Shown: positions 41,604 through 51,621, numbered from the stretch's first letter. The stretch: DNA of 61,082 bases from Halorhabdus salina (GCF_013839425.1 NZ_JACDNP010000013.1:1-61082), one strand, 5' to 3'. The notes: generated by a model from the sequence alone, not told the origin. Translations and numbers: made by a program.

Positions 41604-43268
41604 TCAACGAGGGTCGCTGTCTCCCTCGATCGCGTCGAGGGCGGCTTCTTTGTCGGCGTAGTACCTGTTGACGTGGGCGGTGAACCGCCGGTAATCGGTG
41701 ACGTCTTGGTCCTGGATGGCGGCCAGGAACCGCTGTCTGTCCTGAAGTTCCTCCAGCAGTTCAGACTGACTCCAGCCACGCTCCTCCCGAATCTCGTCGA
41801 GCAGCGTAGAGTTACTCTCGCCGAAGGTGTCCTCGGTCGGGCTCCACTCGTAGACGTTGGCGTAGTCGAGTTCGCCCGTCCGCTGGTCGATCCCTTCGAT
41901 CTCCGCGAGCACTTTCGCCCGCCGGACTCGCTCCTCGCCGTACCGTGCAAGTACCTGCACGCAGAGGATGTCCAGACTCTGGACCATCGGCCGCGGGACG
42001 TTGATCGGTTCGTTCTCTAAGCGATTGATGACCGTCTGGACCGAGTCGGCGTGCATCGTCGAAAACGTCGTGTGCCCGGTGTTCATCGCCTGGAAGAGCG
42101 TGATTGCCTCTTGGCCCCGAACCTCGCCGACCACGATGTACTCCGGGCGGTGGCGAAGCGCAGAGCGCAACAGATCGTACATCGTGATGTCGTCTTCGTC
42201 GAAGCGCTCGCGGGTGACACTCGAGAGCCAGTTGTCGTGATACAGAGAGAGTTCACGGGTGTCCTCGATCGTGAGGACCTTCGCCCGCGGTGGGATGAAC
42301 ATCGAGACGGCGTTCATCGACGTGGTCTTGCCCGCAGCGGTCCCGCCCGCAAAGAGGAGGGACTTGTTGTGCTCGATCGCCAGCCAGAGATAGGCCAGCA
42401 TGTCCAAACTGAAGGTGCCGTATTCCACTAGGTCGATGGGCGTGAAGGGGTCCTCAGCGTACTTCCGGATAGTAAACGCCGACCCATGTGGCGTGACTTC
42501 TTCTCCAAGCGCGAGTTCGATTCGCGAGCCATCCGGGAGCGTTGTCGAAACCAATGGGTCAGCGACGCTGATGTGTCGACCGGACCGCTGGGCCAACTGG
42601 ACGACGACATCGTCGAGTTCGGCGGCGTTGTAGGAGACGTTCGTCTCGATGTCAGTGTACCGATCGTGATAGACGAAGATGGGGAGGTCGACCCCGTCAC
42701 AGGAGATGTCCTCGATCGCTGGATCGTGCATCAGCGGGTCGATCTTGCTGTAGCCCTGAAACTCTCGGTAGAGGTAGTAAAACAGCCGATGGACTGTTTC
42801 CGGGTGGACCTCGACGCCGTACTCTTCGAGTCGTTCGCGCAGTTCGGCGAGCAAGGCGCCTTCCGGATCTTCGTCGACGTTCTCGCGGTATAGTAGTGGA
42901 TCCCGCACGTCTTCGAACAGGCGTTCGAGCAGGTCCCGCTCGAACGCATCCAGATTCGGCTCGGCCACATGGTAGTAGTGTTCGTCCTGTTGGGGATCGT
43001 GATTGATCGACGCGAACGCGTACGGCGCATTCAACCAGTATCGCTCCAACTCGTCCATGTTCGGGTCGCCGTCGAACGTGACGAGCTGGTCGTGACGCGT
43101 CGGATCGTAATTCTCGGTGACAACCTGTGAGCCCGAGAGGACACGCCCAACCCGTAAGAGCCACGCTTTTGCGCCCGCCACCCGATCAGTTTCTCCGGTG
43201 GCAGGGCTCCCGAGACCGGCGCGTGAATCGACATCCGCATCGTCAAGTGAGGGATCAGTATCAGACAT
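41604..43268 (-). CDS. Type II/IV secretion system ATPase (TadA/PilB/VirB11 family)
   Basis: 554-aa cytoplasmic hexameric motor. Walker A is GGTAAGKTT, preceded by LLFA; the Asp-box region KVLTIEDTREL and Walker B/His box (YIVVGEVRGQEA, MNTGHTTFSTMHADS) follow. An N-terminal domain of about 230 residues with acidic patches precedes the ATPase core. Coupled with the TadC-type gene. No prepilin or peptidase gene is visible nearby, so pilins must be encoded elsewhere. The start has no close alternative and begins MSDTDPSLDD. Confidence 0.93.
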   Translation of the reverse strand: MSDTDPSLDDADVDSRAGLGSPATGETDRVAGAKAWLLRVGRVLSGSQVVTENYDPTRHDQLVTFDGDPNMDELERYWLNAPYAFASINHDPQQDEHYYHVAEPNLDAFERDLLERLFEDVRDPLLYRENVDEDPEGALLAELRERLEEYGVEVHPETVHRLFYYLYREFQGYSKIDPLMHDPAIEDISCDGVDLPIFVYHDRYTDIETNVSYNAAELDDVVVQLAQRSGRHISVADPLVSTTLPDGSRIELALGEEVTPHGSAFTIRKYAEDPFTPIDLVEYGTFSLDMLAYLWLAIEHNKSLLFAGGTAAGKTTSMNAVSMFIPPRAKVLTIEDTRELSLYHDNWLSSVTRERFDEDDITMYDLLRSALRHRPEYIVVGEVRGQEAITLFQAMNTGHTTFSTMHADSVQTVINRLENEPINVPRPMVQSLDILCVQVLARYGEERVRRAKVLAEIEGIDQRTGELDYANVYEWSPTEDTFGESNSTLLDEIREERGWSQSELLEELQDRQRFLAAIQDQDVTDYRRFTAHVNRYYADKEAALDAIEGDSDPR

Positions 43269-43473
43269 TCGTCAGTTGTGACGTAGGACCGCGTCGGTGC
43301 CTTATTGCGGGTTGCGAGGCCAACTACTTAAATTCGGCCGGCGGATTTTCAGCGACGAAAACAGGTTGTCGACGAGGACGGGTACGTAGTTGAGCCATCG
43401 ACGGACGAGTCCGGACTGATCCAGACGCCGCCGCCACTTTCATGCTAATAGAACACATACCAATACACAGTAG

Positions 43474-43890
43474 ATGAAGCGCGAACACTTCGGCCTCACA
43501 GCTGTCCCCGAACCCGACGACCACGACCGACCAACAGTGCGTATTACGTACGCTGGCTCGACAGCGTTGCTTCGGGAGCGATTGCAAGATCCCGACGACA
43601 AATCCCTCGACGACGATGAGCTCGACGTGGCCTTTCGGCTACAGGACGACAACCGGGGTGTCTTGAGCATTGCCGACCGGCACACGGGAGCGTTCGTCTT
43701 CGAGCTCGAAACTGACCTCGAGGCGGTCGATCGTATCGTCGAGGCCGCAGAGGATGTCGAGTGCTACCGGATAGCGATTGTGACTGACGCGGACACCTGG
43801 ACATACGACAAAGAGACGCTGCTAGTCTACGGAGCCGACGGGCAACTGCTGCGGGCAGCCAGTCTTATTCCGGGCAGCGTCGAACTGTAA
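43474..43890 (+). CDS. Conserved haloarchaeal protein of unknown function (DUF5793-like)
   Basis: 138-aa acidic soluble protein with no Cys-based motif (one Cys) and no membrane segment. Alternating strands (TVRITYAG, ELDVAFRL, GVLSIADR, YRIAIVTD, ETLLVYGADG) suggest a small beta-rich fold. I recall similar haloarchaeal proteins grouped as DUF5793, but this is from memory. It stands alone between the pilus operon (divergent) and sucCD. No role can be given. Confidence 0.7.
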   Translation: MKREHFGLTAVPEPDDHDRPTVRITYAGSTALLRERLQDPDDKSLDDDELDVAFRLQDDNRGVLSIADRHTGAFVFELETDLEAVDRIVEAAEDVECYRIAIVTDADTWTYDKETLLVYGADGQLLRAASLIPGSVEL

Positions 43891-43980
43891 ATCACATTCC
43901 CAACAGGTTCTGCCGTTCGGTGCGTGAATACCCGGCATCATTCGCCGGGAGTTTGGTGTACGATACCAAAAGGCGATATG

Positions 43981-43986
43981 TTAAAG
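43981..43986 (+). promoter_or_regulatory. TATA box of sucCD
   Basis: TTAAAG 26-31 nt before the sucC ATG at 44012, after an AT-rich stretch. The distance predicts transcription initiating at or next to the ATG, a leaderless mRNA typical of haloarchaea. Confidence 0.5.
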
Positions 43987-44011
43987 CGTCCGCCCTCCGC
44001 ATGGTGGATAC

Positions 44012-45157
44012 ATGCGATTGCACGAGTACCAGGCAAAGCGGCTCTTCGACGAGGCAGGCATTTCGACACCGAAGTCGACCCTGGCCAGTTCCGTCGAGGA
44101 AGCGGTCGAGGCAGCCGAATCGATCGGGTATCCGGTCGCAATCAAAGCGCAAGTTCACGTCGGCGGTCGCGGGAAAGCCGGCGGGATCGAACTCACAGAC
44201 ACTGCCGAGGAAGCCCGCGAAGCTGCCGAAGATATCATCGGCATGGAGCTGAAGGGCTACACCGTCGATCGCGTCCTCGTCGAGGCGGCTGTCGATTTTA
44301 TCAACGAACTGTACGTCGGCGTAACGATGGACCGTGGCGCGGGCAAACCTGTCGCGATGGTCTCGACGAAGGGCGGGGTCAACATCGAGGAAGTGGCCGA
44401 AAACGATCCCGACGCCATCGCCCGGGAGCACGTCGATCCCGCTTCCGGGCTGCATCCGTATCAAGCCCGCAAAGCCGTCTACGACGCGGGCGTCGACCGA
44501 GCGGTTGCGGGCGACGTCGCCGCAATCCTTTCGACGTTGTACGATCTCTGGGACGAGACGGACGGCAGTGACGCCGAGATCAACCCCGTGATGATCACCG
44601 ACGAGGGGGAGGTCGTCGCCGCCGATGCCGTCTTCAACGTCGATGACGACGCTCTCTTCCGGCAGTCCGAAATTGCCCAATTGGAGGGCGAAACGAGCGG
44701 CGACGACCTCGAAGCGATGGCGGGCGAGTACGGCTTCGACTACGTCCGCTTAGATGGCAACGTCGGGATCATCGGCAACGGCGCTGGCCTCGTGATGACG
44801 ACGCTGGATCTGGTCGATTATTACGGCGGTGCGCCCGCAAACTTCCTGGATATCGGCGGTGGCGCCAAGGCCGGTCGGGTCCGCAACGCCCTGGAGATCG
44901 TCTTCGCCGACGACAACGTCGACGCGGTCGTGTTCAACATCTTCGGCGGGATCACGCGCGGCGACGAGGTCGCTCGTGGCATCAACGATGCCCTCGAAGC
45001 CTTCGACGAGATTCCCAACCCGGTCACCGTCAGACTCGCCGGCACAAACAGCGAGGAGGGTATGGAAATCCTCAACACCGATCTCGTCACCGTCGAGGAG
45101 ACGCTGGAGGCGGCAGTCCAGCGTTCGGTCGCCGACGCCGAGGAGGTGGCACAATGA
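44012..45157 (+). CDS. sucC: Succinyl-CoA synthetase beta subunit
   Basis: 381-aa ATP-grasp subunit of the TCA-cycle enzyme that makes ATP or GTP from succinyl-CoA. Begins [17 protein letters not shown]; nucleotide-binding [14 protein letters not shown] is near 46-59, and the CoA-ligase half has [18 protein letters not shown] and [14 protein letters not shown]. Length is normal. It overlaps sucD by four bases, making the two subunits in equal amounts. Confidence 0.97.
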   Translation: MRLHEYQAKRLFDEAGISTPKSTLASSVEEAVEAAESIGYPVAIKAQVHVGGRGKAGGIELTDTAEEAREAAEDIIGMELKGYTVDRVLVEAAVDFINELYVGVTMDRGAGKPVAMVSTKGGVNIEEVAENDPDAIAREHVDPASGLHPYQARKAVYDAGVDRAVAGDVAAILSTLYDLWDETDGSDAEINPVMITDEGEVVAADAVFNVDDDALFRQSEIAQLEGETSGDDLEAMAGEYGFDYVRLDGNVGIIGNGAGLVMTTLDLVDYYGGAPANFLDIGGGAKAGRVRNALEIVFADDNVDAVVFNIFGGITRGDEVARGINDALEAFDEIPNPVTVRLAGTNSEEGMEILNTDLVTVEETLEAAVQRSVADAEEVAQ

Positions 45158-46023
45158 GTATATTGGTCGACGAAAATACCCGCGTCATCGTCCAGGGAAT
45201 CACCGGCGGAGAAGGGAAGTTCCACGCCGAGCAGATGATCGAGTACGGCACGAACGTCGTTGCCGGCGCAGTGCCGGGGAAAGGCGGTCAGGAAGTTCAT
45301 GGCGTGCCGGTCTATGATACGGTCGACCGGGCCGCACGCGCGGAAGACGCCGACGCCTCCGTCGTGTTCGTCCCGCCCGCCTTCGCCGCCGACGCCCTGT
45401 TCGAGGCACTCGACGCACCACTGGACGTCGTCGTGGCGATCACCGAGGGTATCCCAACGCAGGACGTCAGCGAGGTCTACGAGCAACTCCGGCGAACCGA
45501 CACGCGCCTGATCGGCCCCAACTGTCCGGGGATCATCACCCCTGGCGAAGCGAAACTCGGCATCCTCCCGGGCAACATCTTCACGGACGGTGACGTCGGC
45601 CTGGTCTCCCGCTCGGGGACGCTGACCTACCAGATCGTCGATAGCCTCACCCAGCGCGGGATCGGCCAGACGACGGCGATCGGCATCGGTGGCGATCCGA
45701 TCATCGGGACGGACTTCATCGACGCCTTGGAACTGTACGAAGCCGATCCCGACACGAAGGCGGTCGTCATGTGTGGCGAGATCGGCGGCGAAGACGAGGA
45801 AGACGCCGCCCGGTACATTGCCGAGTACATGGACACGCCGGTCGTCGGGTTCATCGCCGGTCGGACGGCCCCGCCGGGCAAGCGCATGGGCCACGCCGGC
45901 GCGATCGTCTCGGGCAGCGGGACCGGCACTGCAGCCAGCAAGATCAACGCCCTGGAATCGGCCGGCGTCCCGGTCGGTGACACGCCCAGTGTTGTCGCTG
46001 ACCACGTCGAAAACATTCTCTGA
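45154..46023 (+). CDS. sucD: Succinyl-CoA synthetase alpha subunit
   Basis: 289-aa CoA-binding and phospho-accepting subunit. Begins [20 protein letters not shown]; the CoA-contact [10 protein letters not shown] is at 121-130 and the phosphorylated His is H247 in [13 protein letters not shown], followed by the GTGTAASK phosphate loop. All catalytic features are present. ATG overlaps the sucC stop. Confidence 0.97.
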   Translation: MSILVDENTRVIVQGITGGEGKFHAEQMIEYGTNVVAGAVPGKGGQEVHGVPVYDTVDRAARAEDADASVVFVPPAFAADALFEALDAPLDVVVAITEGIPTQDVSEVYEQLRRTDTRLIGPNCPGIITPGEAKLGILPGNIFTDGDVGLVSRSGTLTYQIVDSLTQRGIGQTTAIGIGGDPIIGTDFIDALELYEADPDTKAVVMCGEIGGEDEEDAARYIAEYMDTPVVGFIAGRTAPPGKRMGHAGAIVSGSGTGTAASKINALESAGVPVGDTPSVVADHVENIL

Positions 46024-46106
46024 GCGACGGGCGTTCGCCGGTTCGGTCACGTAACTCCTCTCGGTTCCGGCGAGACACTATTGGCCTCGCCCGTCCCACT
46101 CGTGGC

Positions 46107-46274
46107 ATGGCCGAGTCCGTCAGCAGGATGACGTCACGCGCGGCGATTGACGCCGTGCTCACGCACTATCGCGACCGTGGGATCATCGACTGGACGGACA
46201 TTCCCGGCCACTACGAACGGCTCGGCTTCGAGACGTGTTGTTCGTACGAGCCAGTACAGCGCACCCTGGCGTGA
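46107..46274 (+). CDS. Possible 55-aa conserved mini-protein
   Basis: Short gene from ATG 46107 to TGA 46274. The protein (begins MAESVSRMTSRAAIDAVLTHYRD shortened here to its helix, then DWTDIPGHYERLGF and FETCCSYEP) has balanced composition and one helix-rich half, unlike a random frame. It lies between sucD and the glycerophosphodiesterase gene on the same strand with about 50 nt to the latter. I do not recognise a family. The tandem Cys pair CC is notable. Could be chance, but the composition favours a real gene. Confidence 0.45.
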   Translation: MAESVSRMTSRAAIDAVLTHYRDRGIIDWTDIPGHYERLGFETCCSYEPVQRTLA

Positions 46275-46327
46275 CCTATCACACAACTGGTGGAAAAGCC
46301 TAACTCGTGGCCAGACCTGGGTCAGGT

Positions 46328-46990
46328 ATGCGCTGTATCGCCCACCGGGGCTTTGCCGGACTGTATCCGGAGAACACGCTCGCTGCCATCGAACAGGCCG
46401 GCGAGCAAGCTGATTTGATCGAACTCGACGTGCGCCGCTGCGGGTCGGGTGAGCTTGTCGTCCATCACGACGAAACCGTCGACCGGTTGACTACCGCGAA
46501 CGGGCGGGTCGCGGACATGACCGCCACGGAGCTTTCGAGGTTGAACGTCGAAGGCTCCGGCGAGGGTGTGCCGACGCTCGCCGCGGCGATCGATGCGGTC
46601 CCCGCGGATGTCGGGCTGGATATCGAACTCAAAGAGCCAGGGCTCCTCTCTGACGTCCAGGACCTCCTTTCGGACGTTGATCTCGAGATTTGGCTCTCCT
46701 CGTTCGATATCTCGATTGTCGAGACGGCCAGTGAACAGACTGACTATCCGGTGGTGTTACTCGTCGGGGACTCCTCCGAAGCTGGCATCGAACGGGCCGC
46801 TGGACTGGACTGTGCGGGACTGGGGCCTCACTGGCGACTCGTCGATTTCGCCCTGATCGAACGGGCACACCGTGCCGATCTTGCCGTCTATCCCTGGACG
46901 ATCACCGACGTCGATCGCGCAGAAACCTTCGCGAAGATGGGTATCGATGGCATCATCGCGGACGACCCAGTTGCATGCAGTGCGGAGTGA
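46328..46990 (+). CDS. ugpQ: Glycerophosphodiester phosphodiesterase
   Basis: 220 aa from ATG 46328, placing the catalytic HRGFAGLYPENT at residues 6-17 as usual. IELDVRRCGSGELVVHHDETVDRL follows, with the metal-binding Glu and Asp and the second catalytic His. TIM-barrel fold; hydrolyses glycerophosphodiesters to glycerol-3-phosphate and an alcohol, feeding lipid turnover or phosphate recovery. The C-terminus has YPWTITDVDRAETFAKMGIDGIIADDP, the last family block. No signal peptide, so cytoplasmic. Confidence 0.93.
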   Translation: MRCIAHRGFAGLYPENTLAAIEQAGEQADLIELDVRRCGSGELVVHHDETVDRLTTANGRVADMTATELSRLNVEGSGEGVPTLAAAIDAVPADVGLDIELKEPGLLSDVQDLLSDVDLEIWLSSFDISIVETASEQTDYPVVLLVGDSSEAGIERAAGLDCAGLGPHWRLVDFALIERAHRADLAVYPWTITDVDRAETFAKMGIDGIIADDPVACSAE

Positions 46991-47034
46991 CTGACAGTGC
47001 AAACGTGGCTGGCGACAGCCCCGACCCAGGCGAG

Positions 47035-47772
47035 TTACAAGCGGGCGAGGTTCTGCCGGAGCTTGATGTTCGCCGTCATCAGTGCCGTCGCCGCCATGAT
47101 GATGAAGACGACCTGAACGTGGAGGACGATCACCGTTTCGATGCCGCCAAGCGTACCCAGGGCCATCGCCGGCACGAACGCACTGAATGCTAAGACTGGG
47201 AGCAAATGGCGCAACAGGGTATCCAGCATCGTTCCCTGAACCATCGATCGGGAGAGTTGCGTGCGCCCGTGCCAGTACCCGTAGGTTGCAAAAGCGATCG
47301 CCCCGAATCCTTCCAGTGCGACCACTAGTTGCTCGCTGATGCCAATAGCTTCCGCAGCAATCGCTCCGGCGACGACGAGCGCGAACACCGCGACCAGGGG
47401 ACTCCGAACGACGCTTGCGGTCGTGGCGCGGTCGCTCTCTGCGACCGAGCCTTGGCGGGCGATCAACCGCATTGTGAGTGCCAACAAGAGGACGAAGCCA
47501 AGGAACACCCCGTCCCGAACCGAGGGGATGCCCGCCACGACGATCTCGACGATCCCGACGATCCCGTAGATCGCGGCTGCGCCACCGACGAACGCGAGGT
47601 ACGTCCAGATCGACGCTTGGGATGGGAGGTCGCTCGCTCGGCGATTCCACAACGCATAGACGCAAAACCGGACGCCCAGCACCCCGATCAAGACGAAGCC
47701 GATGAAGTAGATGAACGTGAGATTGGGGTTACCGGCGATCTCCTGGAGCGCAACCGCCACGTCACTCGGCAT
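47035..47772 (-). CDS. Seven-helix membrane protein coupled to a pseudokinase
   Basis: 245-aa protein with seven predicted membrane segments (about 18-40, 54-82, 88-107, 126-145, 150-168, 186-212, 216-236). It is not a rhodopsin: no retinal-type Lys sits in the last helix. Its start lies 11 nt inside the end of the pseudokinase gene, so it is translated from the same mRNA. No family with known function was recognised. It may be the membrane partner of the pseudokinase. Confidence 0.75.
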   Translation of the reverse strand: MPSDVAVALQEIAGNPNLTFIYFIGFVLIGVLGVRFCVYALWNRRASDLPSQASIWTYLAFVGGAAAIYGIVGIVEIVVAGIPSVRDGVFLGFVLLLALTMRLIARQGSVAESDRATTASVVRSPLVAVFALVVAGAIAAEAIGISEQLVVALEGFGAIAFATYGYWHGRTQLSRSMVQGTMLDTLLRHLLPVLAFSAFVPAMALGTLGGIETVIVLHVQVVFIIMAATALMTANIKLRQNLARL

Positions 47773-49201
47773 GAGTCAACTCCTCGTGCACGCTCACGAC
47801 GTCTCTGCGGAAGTCATTGATTGTTTCGTATCGCACCAGGGACCGTTTGGCCATCGCCTTGCCGACGATGTCATCGATCGCGTCGGGCACGTCGACTGAC
47901 GCCGAGGGCACCGGTGGCTCGCTGTACATGACCTGTTCGCGAATCTGTTCGAACTCACCGGAAACGGGCGGCCGTCCGGTTAGCAACCGATACAGGACGG
48001 CACCGAGTTGGTAGATATCCGTCCCGTGATGGATCTGGCCGAATCGCCGATCGTAGTACTCGGGGGCAGCATACCGTGGATCGAGCACGGTTGCCGGCGT
48101 GACGTACCACCGATAGACATCGAGCAGGCCGACGTTGTCGAGGGCGGCGGTCCTCGGAACCGCTCCAGCTTCCGTCGGGAGCGCGACGTTCTCGGGATCG
48201 ATCCCGCCGTGGACGACACCGTGCTGGTGGGCGTATTCGAGTGCGTCGGCCAGGTCGATCGTCAGCGAGAGGGCAGCCGATGGGTCGATCGACCCACTTC
48301 GATCCGCCAGGGTCGCGTCCGATGGGTCGGTCGCGGCCCACGGCCGGGGCTGGTTTCCCCAGTGGAACAGCGAAATGATACCCGGGTGATCGGCGACGGC
48401 GGCCCACTGGTCGATGGTATCACTGAGGTCTGAAACGAATGGTTTGCTGTCGCTGGTCGGGCGGTGAAACAGCCGGATCGCCAGTGCTCGTTCGACGCCA
48501 CCGTCCTCGACGAGAACGCGTGCAATCTCCGCGTAGCGACTCTGTTTCCGGCCCGAGAGTACCATCAGGTCCTCAAAGCGACTCTGCTCGATGATCGTTG
48601 TGAGTCGATCGAACAGCCGGTTCCACTGTTGTCGTTCCCTCGCTTGACCCGATCGCCCACCAGCGCTCGCTTGGTGGTCGTCGACACCGTCTTCGGGGGC
48701 ACTCCCGGGCTCTAGCGGTTGGTCCGCATCCGGATGGCGCTGTGGGTCTGCTGGATCGATCACTTGTCGGTCCGGTGCAACTGACTGGGGCCCGAACCGT
48801 CTGCCCGGTGGTCGGACACGGCCGACGTCCTCGTGACGCGCCTCCCCGTCCTCTGCTCCAGTCGGCCCTCCAACAGCGGTGGTGTCGCGGCGTTCCTGGA
48901 TTGCTTCATCGACGCGCTCCGGGAACTGCGAGGCGACGTAATCGTAGGCGAATTTCGCCTCTGCTCGACTCGCACTGTCGAGTCGATCCCCCAGCCGTCG
49001 AACGATCGACGGAATCGATTCAGGGTCCGTAGCGGCAAGCAGACAGAGCCCGAACGTTCCAACGAGTCTGGTCTGGCGGTCCTCGTCGTCGAGGTAATTC
49101 AGCAAGACCGGGAGGTCTCCGATGCCGCTGGTGGAATTTGAGAGGAGCTCTCTCAGTATGTCTTCGGGCTCGTCGCCGCTTGGATCGTCGCCTTCGGCCA
49201 T
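47762..49201 (-). CDS. HEAT-like domain / pseudokinase protein
   Basis: 479 aa from ATG 49201. Residues 30-105 are helical repeats resembling HEAT (LLNYLDDEDRQTRLVGTFGLCLLA). An acidic linker (105-190) follows. Residues 200-470 resemble a protein kinase: ALEYAHQHGVVHGGIDPENV is the catalytic loop, but HRDLKPEN reads HGGIDPEN, losing the catalytic Asp (G333) and the Lys (D335); the DFG position reads DNVG (355-358). The APE motif (AAPEYY) and DIYQLGAVLYRLLTGRPPV are intact. It is probably a non-catalytic, scaffold-type kinase. Divergent from the htr2-sop2 operon across 149 nt. Confidence 0.85.
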   Translation of the reverse strand: MAEGDDPSGDEPEDILRELLSNSTSGIGDLPVLLNYLDDEDRQTRLVGTFGLCLLAATDPESIPSIVRRLGDRLDSASRAEAKFAYDYVASQFPERVDEAIQERRDTTAVGGPTGAEDGEARHEDVGRVRPPGRRFGPQSVAPDRQVIDPADPQRHPDADQPLEPGSAPEDGVDDHQASAGGRSGQARERQQWNRLFDRLTTIIEQSRFEDLMVLSGRKQSRYAEIARVLVEDGGVERALAIRLFHRPTSDSKPFVSDLSDTIDQWAAVADHPGIISLFHWGNQPRPWAATDPSDATLADRSGSIDPSAALSLTIDLADALEYAHQHGVVHGGIDPENVALPTEAGAVPRTAALDNVGLLDVYRWYVTPATVLDPRYAAPEYYDRRFGQIHHGTDIYQLGAVLYRLLTGRPPVSGEFEQIREQVMYSEPPVPSASVDVPDAIDDIVGKAMAKRSLVRYETINDFRRDVVSVHEELTHAE

Positions 49202-49350
49202 TTTCAGCTCCAATTGCGGTGAAATTCGGACGCTTTGATAATGACTGTTGGGGGTCAGTGGCGTGAGGACGGTGACATGCTGTGTTGAGGTTATCACCGC
49301 TGAAAATTGGGTGCGGGCATTTACGGTACGGTGTGGCGTGATTTTCCACA

Positions 49351-51618
49351 ATGTCAGCAGACAGTTCCGGACTGCTTCCGGCGTTCGTTCGCGAACGTTA
49401 TACGGCGCGGCTGGGGGCTGCGCTCGCGTTCGCGATCGTGGTGATGCTCGCCTTTGGATTGGTCATCAGCGCACAGGCGACCGGGCAACTTCGTTCGGAT
49501 GTCGACGACGATCTGACAACCCAGGCGAACGCCCAGGCGGCCCAACTGGATACGTGGGTATCGGCAGTCAAACAAGACGTACGGACCACAACGCAACTGC
49601 CGGTCTTTGCGTCGGGCGAGACAGATCGGGTCCGAGACCGTCTGACCGCGATGGTCGAAGGCAATACCGTCCCTGACGACGTCGTTGCTGTCCACTATTT
49701 AGACACCGAATCGATGGCGTTCCTGACAAGCTCCAGTGATGCGATGATCGGTGTCAATCCGGCCGATCAGGGGGCGGCCTTTGGGACCGATCCACCCAAC
49801 TTCGACAGCCCGGACGACGTCTACGTCTCGGAACCGTTTTCGGTCCCAGTAGTCGATCATCCGATCATCGCCGTCATCTCCCCGATCGAGGGTGCCGAGG
49901 ATCGGGCCCTCGTCTATATGACCGATCTTGAAGCACGCGCGAATGCCCTGTCGGCCAGTGGGGAAACGGAGACAGTCGTCGTCAACGACGCTGGCCGATA
50001 CGTCGCACACCCGAACGCAAGCAAGATCCTGACGCAACATACTGGCGGAGACACCGATCTCGCGGCCGGTGAGACGGCGTTCTCGCGGAGCAACGGGATG
50101 CTCATGGGGTCGAGAAAGCTTACGAACCAGCAGGACTGGACTGTCATGGTTCACACAGCCGTCGAAGACGCCTACGCCGTCTCGAATCAGATCAACGCCG
50201 ATCTCCTTGGGCTGGTGTTGCTCGCGATCATCAATCTCGGGTTGATCGGCGTGACAATCGGCTCGAACACGGCACTCTCGTTGCGCCGCCTGGCTGGCCG
50301 TGCCCAGGAGATGGGTGACGGGAACCTCGATGTCGATCTCTCGACGGACCGCGAAGACGAAATCGGCACGCTATACGAATCGTTCCGCAACATGCGCGAT
50401 TCGTTGCGCGAAAAGATAGACGAGGCCCAAAGCGCGACCGAAGCGGCCCAACAGGCCCGGGAAGACGCCGAAGCCGAACGGGCGGAGATGGAGGCCCTAT
50501 CCTCGCATCTACAATCGAAGGCCGCTGCCTACGGCGACGTCCTCGATGACGTTGCCGATGGGGATCTGACCAGGCGAGTCGATCCTAACAGCGAGAACGA
50601 GGCGATGGAAACTGTTGGGAAGGAACTCAACGCGACACTGGATGCCCTGGAATCGACCATCGCCGACGTCGAATCCTTCGCCTCGGAGGTCGCCCAGTCC
50701 AGCGATACCGTCAGACAAAACGCCGACCGCGTCAGCGACGCCAGCCGGCAGGTCAGTCAATCGATCGACGAAATATTCGACGGGGCGAGCGAGCAAAGCG
50801 AGCGCTTACGGGACATTGCCGACGAGATGGAGACGCTCTCGGCGTCGGCCGAGGAGGTCGCCAGTTCGGCCCAGGAAGTGGCCGCAACGTCCAGAGAAGC
50901 GGCCGAAGTCGGCGAGACGGGCCGCGACGCCGCCGAAGACGCCATCGAGGAGATGAATGCGATCGAAGACGAGACAGAACGCACGCGACAGGCGATCAAC
51001 GATCTCGCGGCCGACCTCGAAGAGATCGGCGAGATCGTCGACCTGATCACACAGATCGTCGAGCAGACGAACATGCTGGCGATCAACGCCTCGATCGAAG
51101 CCGCCCATTCGGGCGGTGGCGAGGGCTTCGCGGTGGTCGCTGACGAGATCAAGAGTCTCGCCGAGGAGACCAAAGACGCGGCGGGCGACATCGAAGCACG
51201 CATCGAAGCCATCCAGGAACAGGCCGACGAGACAGTTCACACCATGGAAACGACCAGCGAACGGATGGGCGACGGTGTCAAGACAGTGACCGAAGCCGTC
51301 GAATCCCTGGAAACGATCGTCGAACACGCCGAGGAAGCCGACCGTGGCATCCAGGAGATCGACGATGCGACCGAGGACCAGGCACATACGGCCCAGCAGG
51401 TCATGACGATGGTCGACGACCTGACGGCGATCAGCCACCAGACCACCGAAGAAGCCGACACGGTCGCCTCGGCGGCCGACGAACAAACTGACTCGATTGC
51501 AGAAGTCTCCGAGTCGGCAGGCGAATTGCGCCGGCAGGCAGACGAGTTACAGTCGCTGCTGGACCGCTTCGAGGTTGACGGGACGAACACTACCACCGCG
51601 ACGGTGGGGGAGGACTAA
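49351..51618 (+). CDS. htr2: Methyl-accepting phototaxis transducer (HtrII type)
   Basis: 755-aa transducer cognate to the sensory rhodopsin that begins 3 nt after it. TM1 is at 21-41 and TM2 at 285-305, enclosing a roughly 240-residue external domain that looks like a dCache-type sensor (YLDTESMAFLTSS, YVSEPFSVPVVDHPIIAVIS). Two HAMP-like regions (305-360 and about 385-440) precede a coiled-coil signalling domain; the tip contains EQTNMLAINASIEAA around 565-580 followed by GFAVVADEIKSLAEET, the CheW/CheA-contact hairpin. It would signal to CheA, and the external domain suggests an added chemical input. Confidence 0.93.
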   Translation: MSADSSGLLPAFVRERYTARLGAALAFAIVVMLAFGLVISAQATGQLRSDVDDDLTTQANAQAAQLDTWVSAVKQDVRTTTQLPVFASGETDRVRDRLTAMVEGNTVPDDVVAVHYLDTESMAFLTSSSDAMIGVNPADQGAAFGTDPPNFDSPDDVYVSEPFSVPVVDHPIIAVISPIEGAEDRALVYMTDLEARANALSASGETETVVVNDAGRYVAHPNASKILTQHTGGDTDLAAGETAFSRSNGMLMGSRKLTNQQDWTVMVHTAVEDAYAVSNQINADLLGLVLLAIINLGLIGVTIGSNTALSLRRLAGRAQEMGDGNLDVDLSTDREDEIGTLYESFRNMRDSLREKIDEAQSATEAAQQAREDAEAERAEMEALSSHLQSKAAAYGDVLDDVADGDLTRRVDPNSENEAMETVGKELNATLDALESTIADVESFASEVAQSSDTVRQNADRVSDASRQVSQSIDEIFDGASEQSERLRDIADEMETLSASAEEVASSAQEVAATSREAAEVGETGRDAAEDAIEEMNAIEDETERTRQAINDLAADLEEIGEIVDLITQIVEQTNMLAINASIEAAHSGGGEGFAVVADEIKSLAEETKDAAGDIEARIEAIQEQADETVHTMETTSERMGDGVKTVTEAVESLETIVEHAEEADRGIQEIDDATEDQAHTAQQVMTMVDDLTAISHQTTEEADTVASAADEQTDSIAEVSESAGELRRQADELQSLLDRFEVDGTNTTTATVGED

Positions 51619-51621
51619 TCC

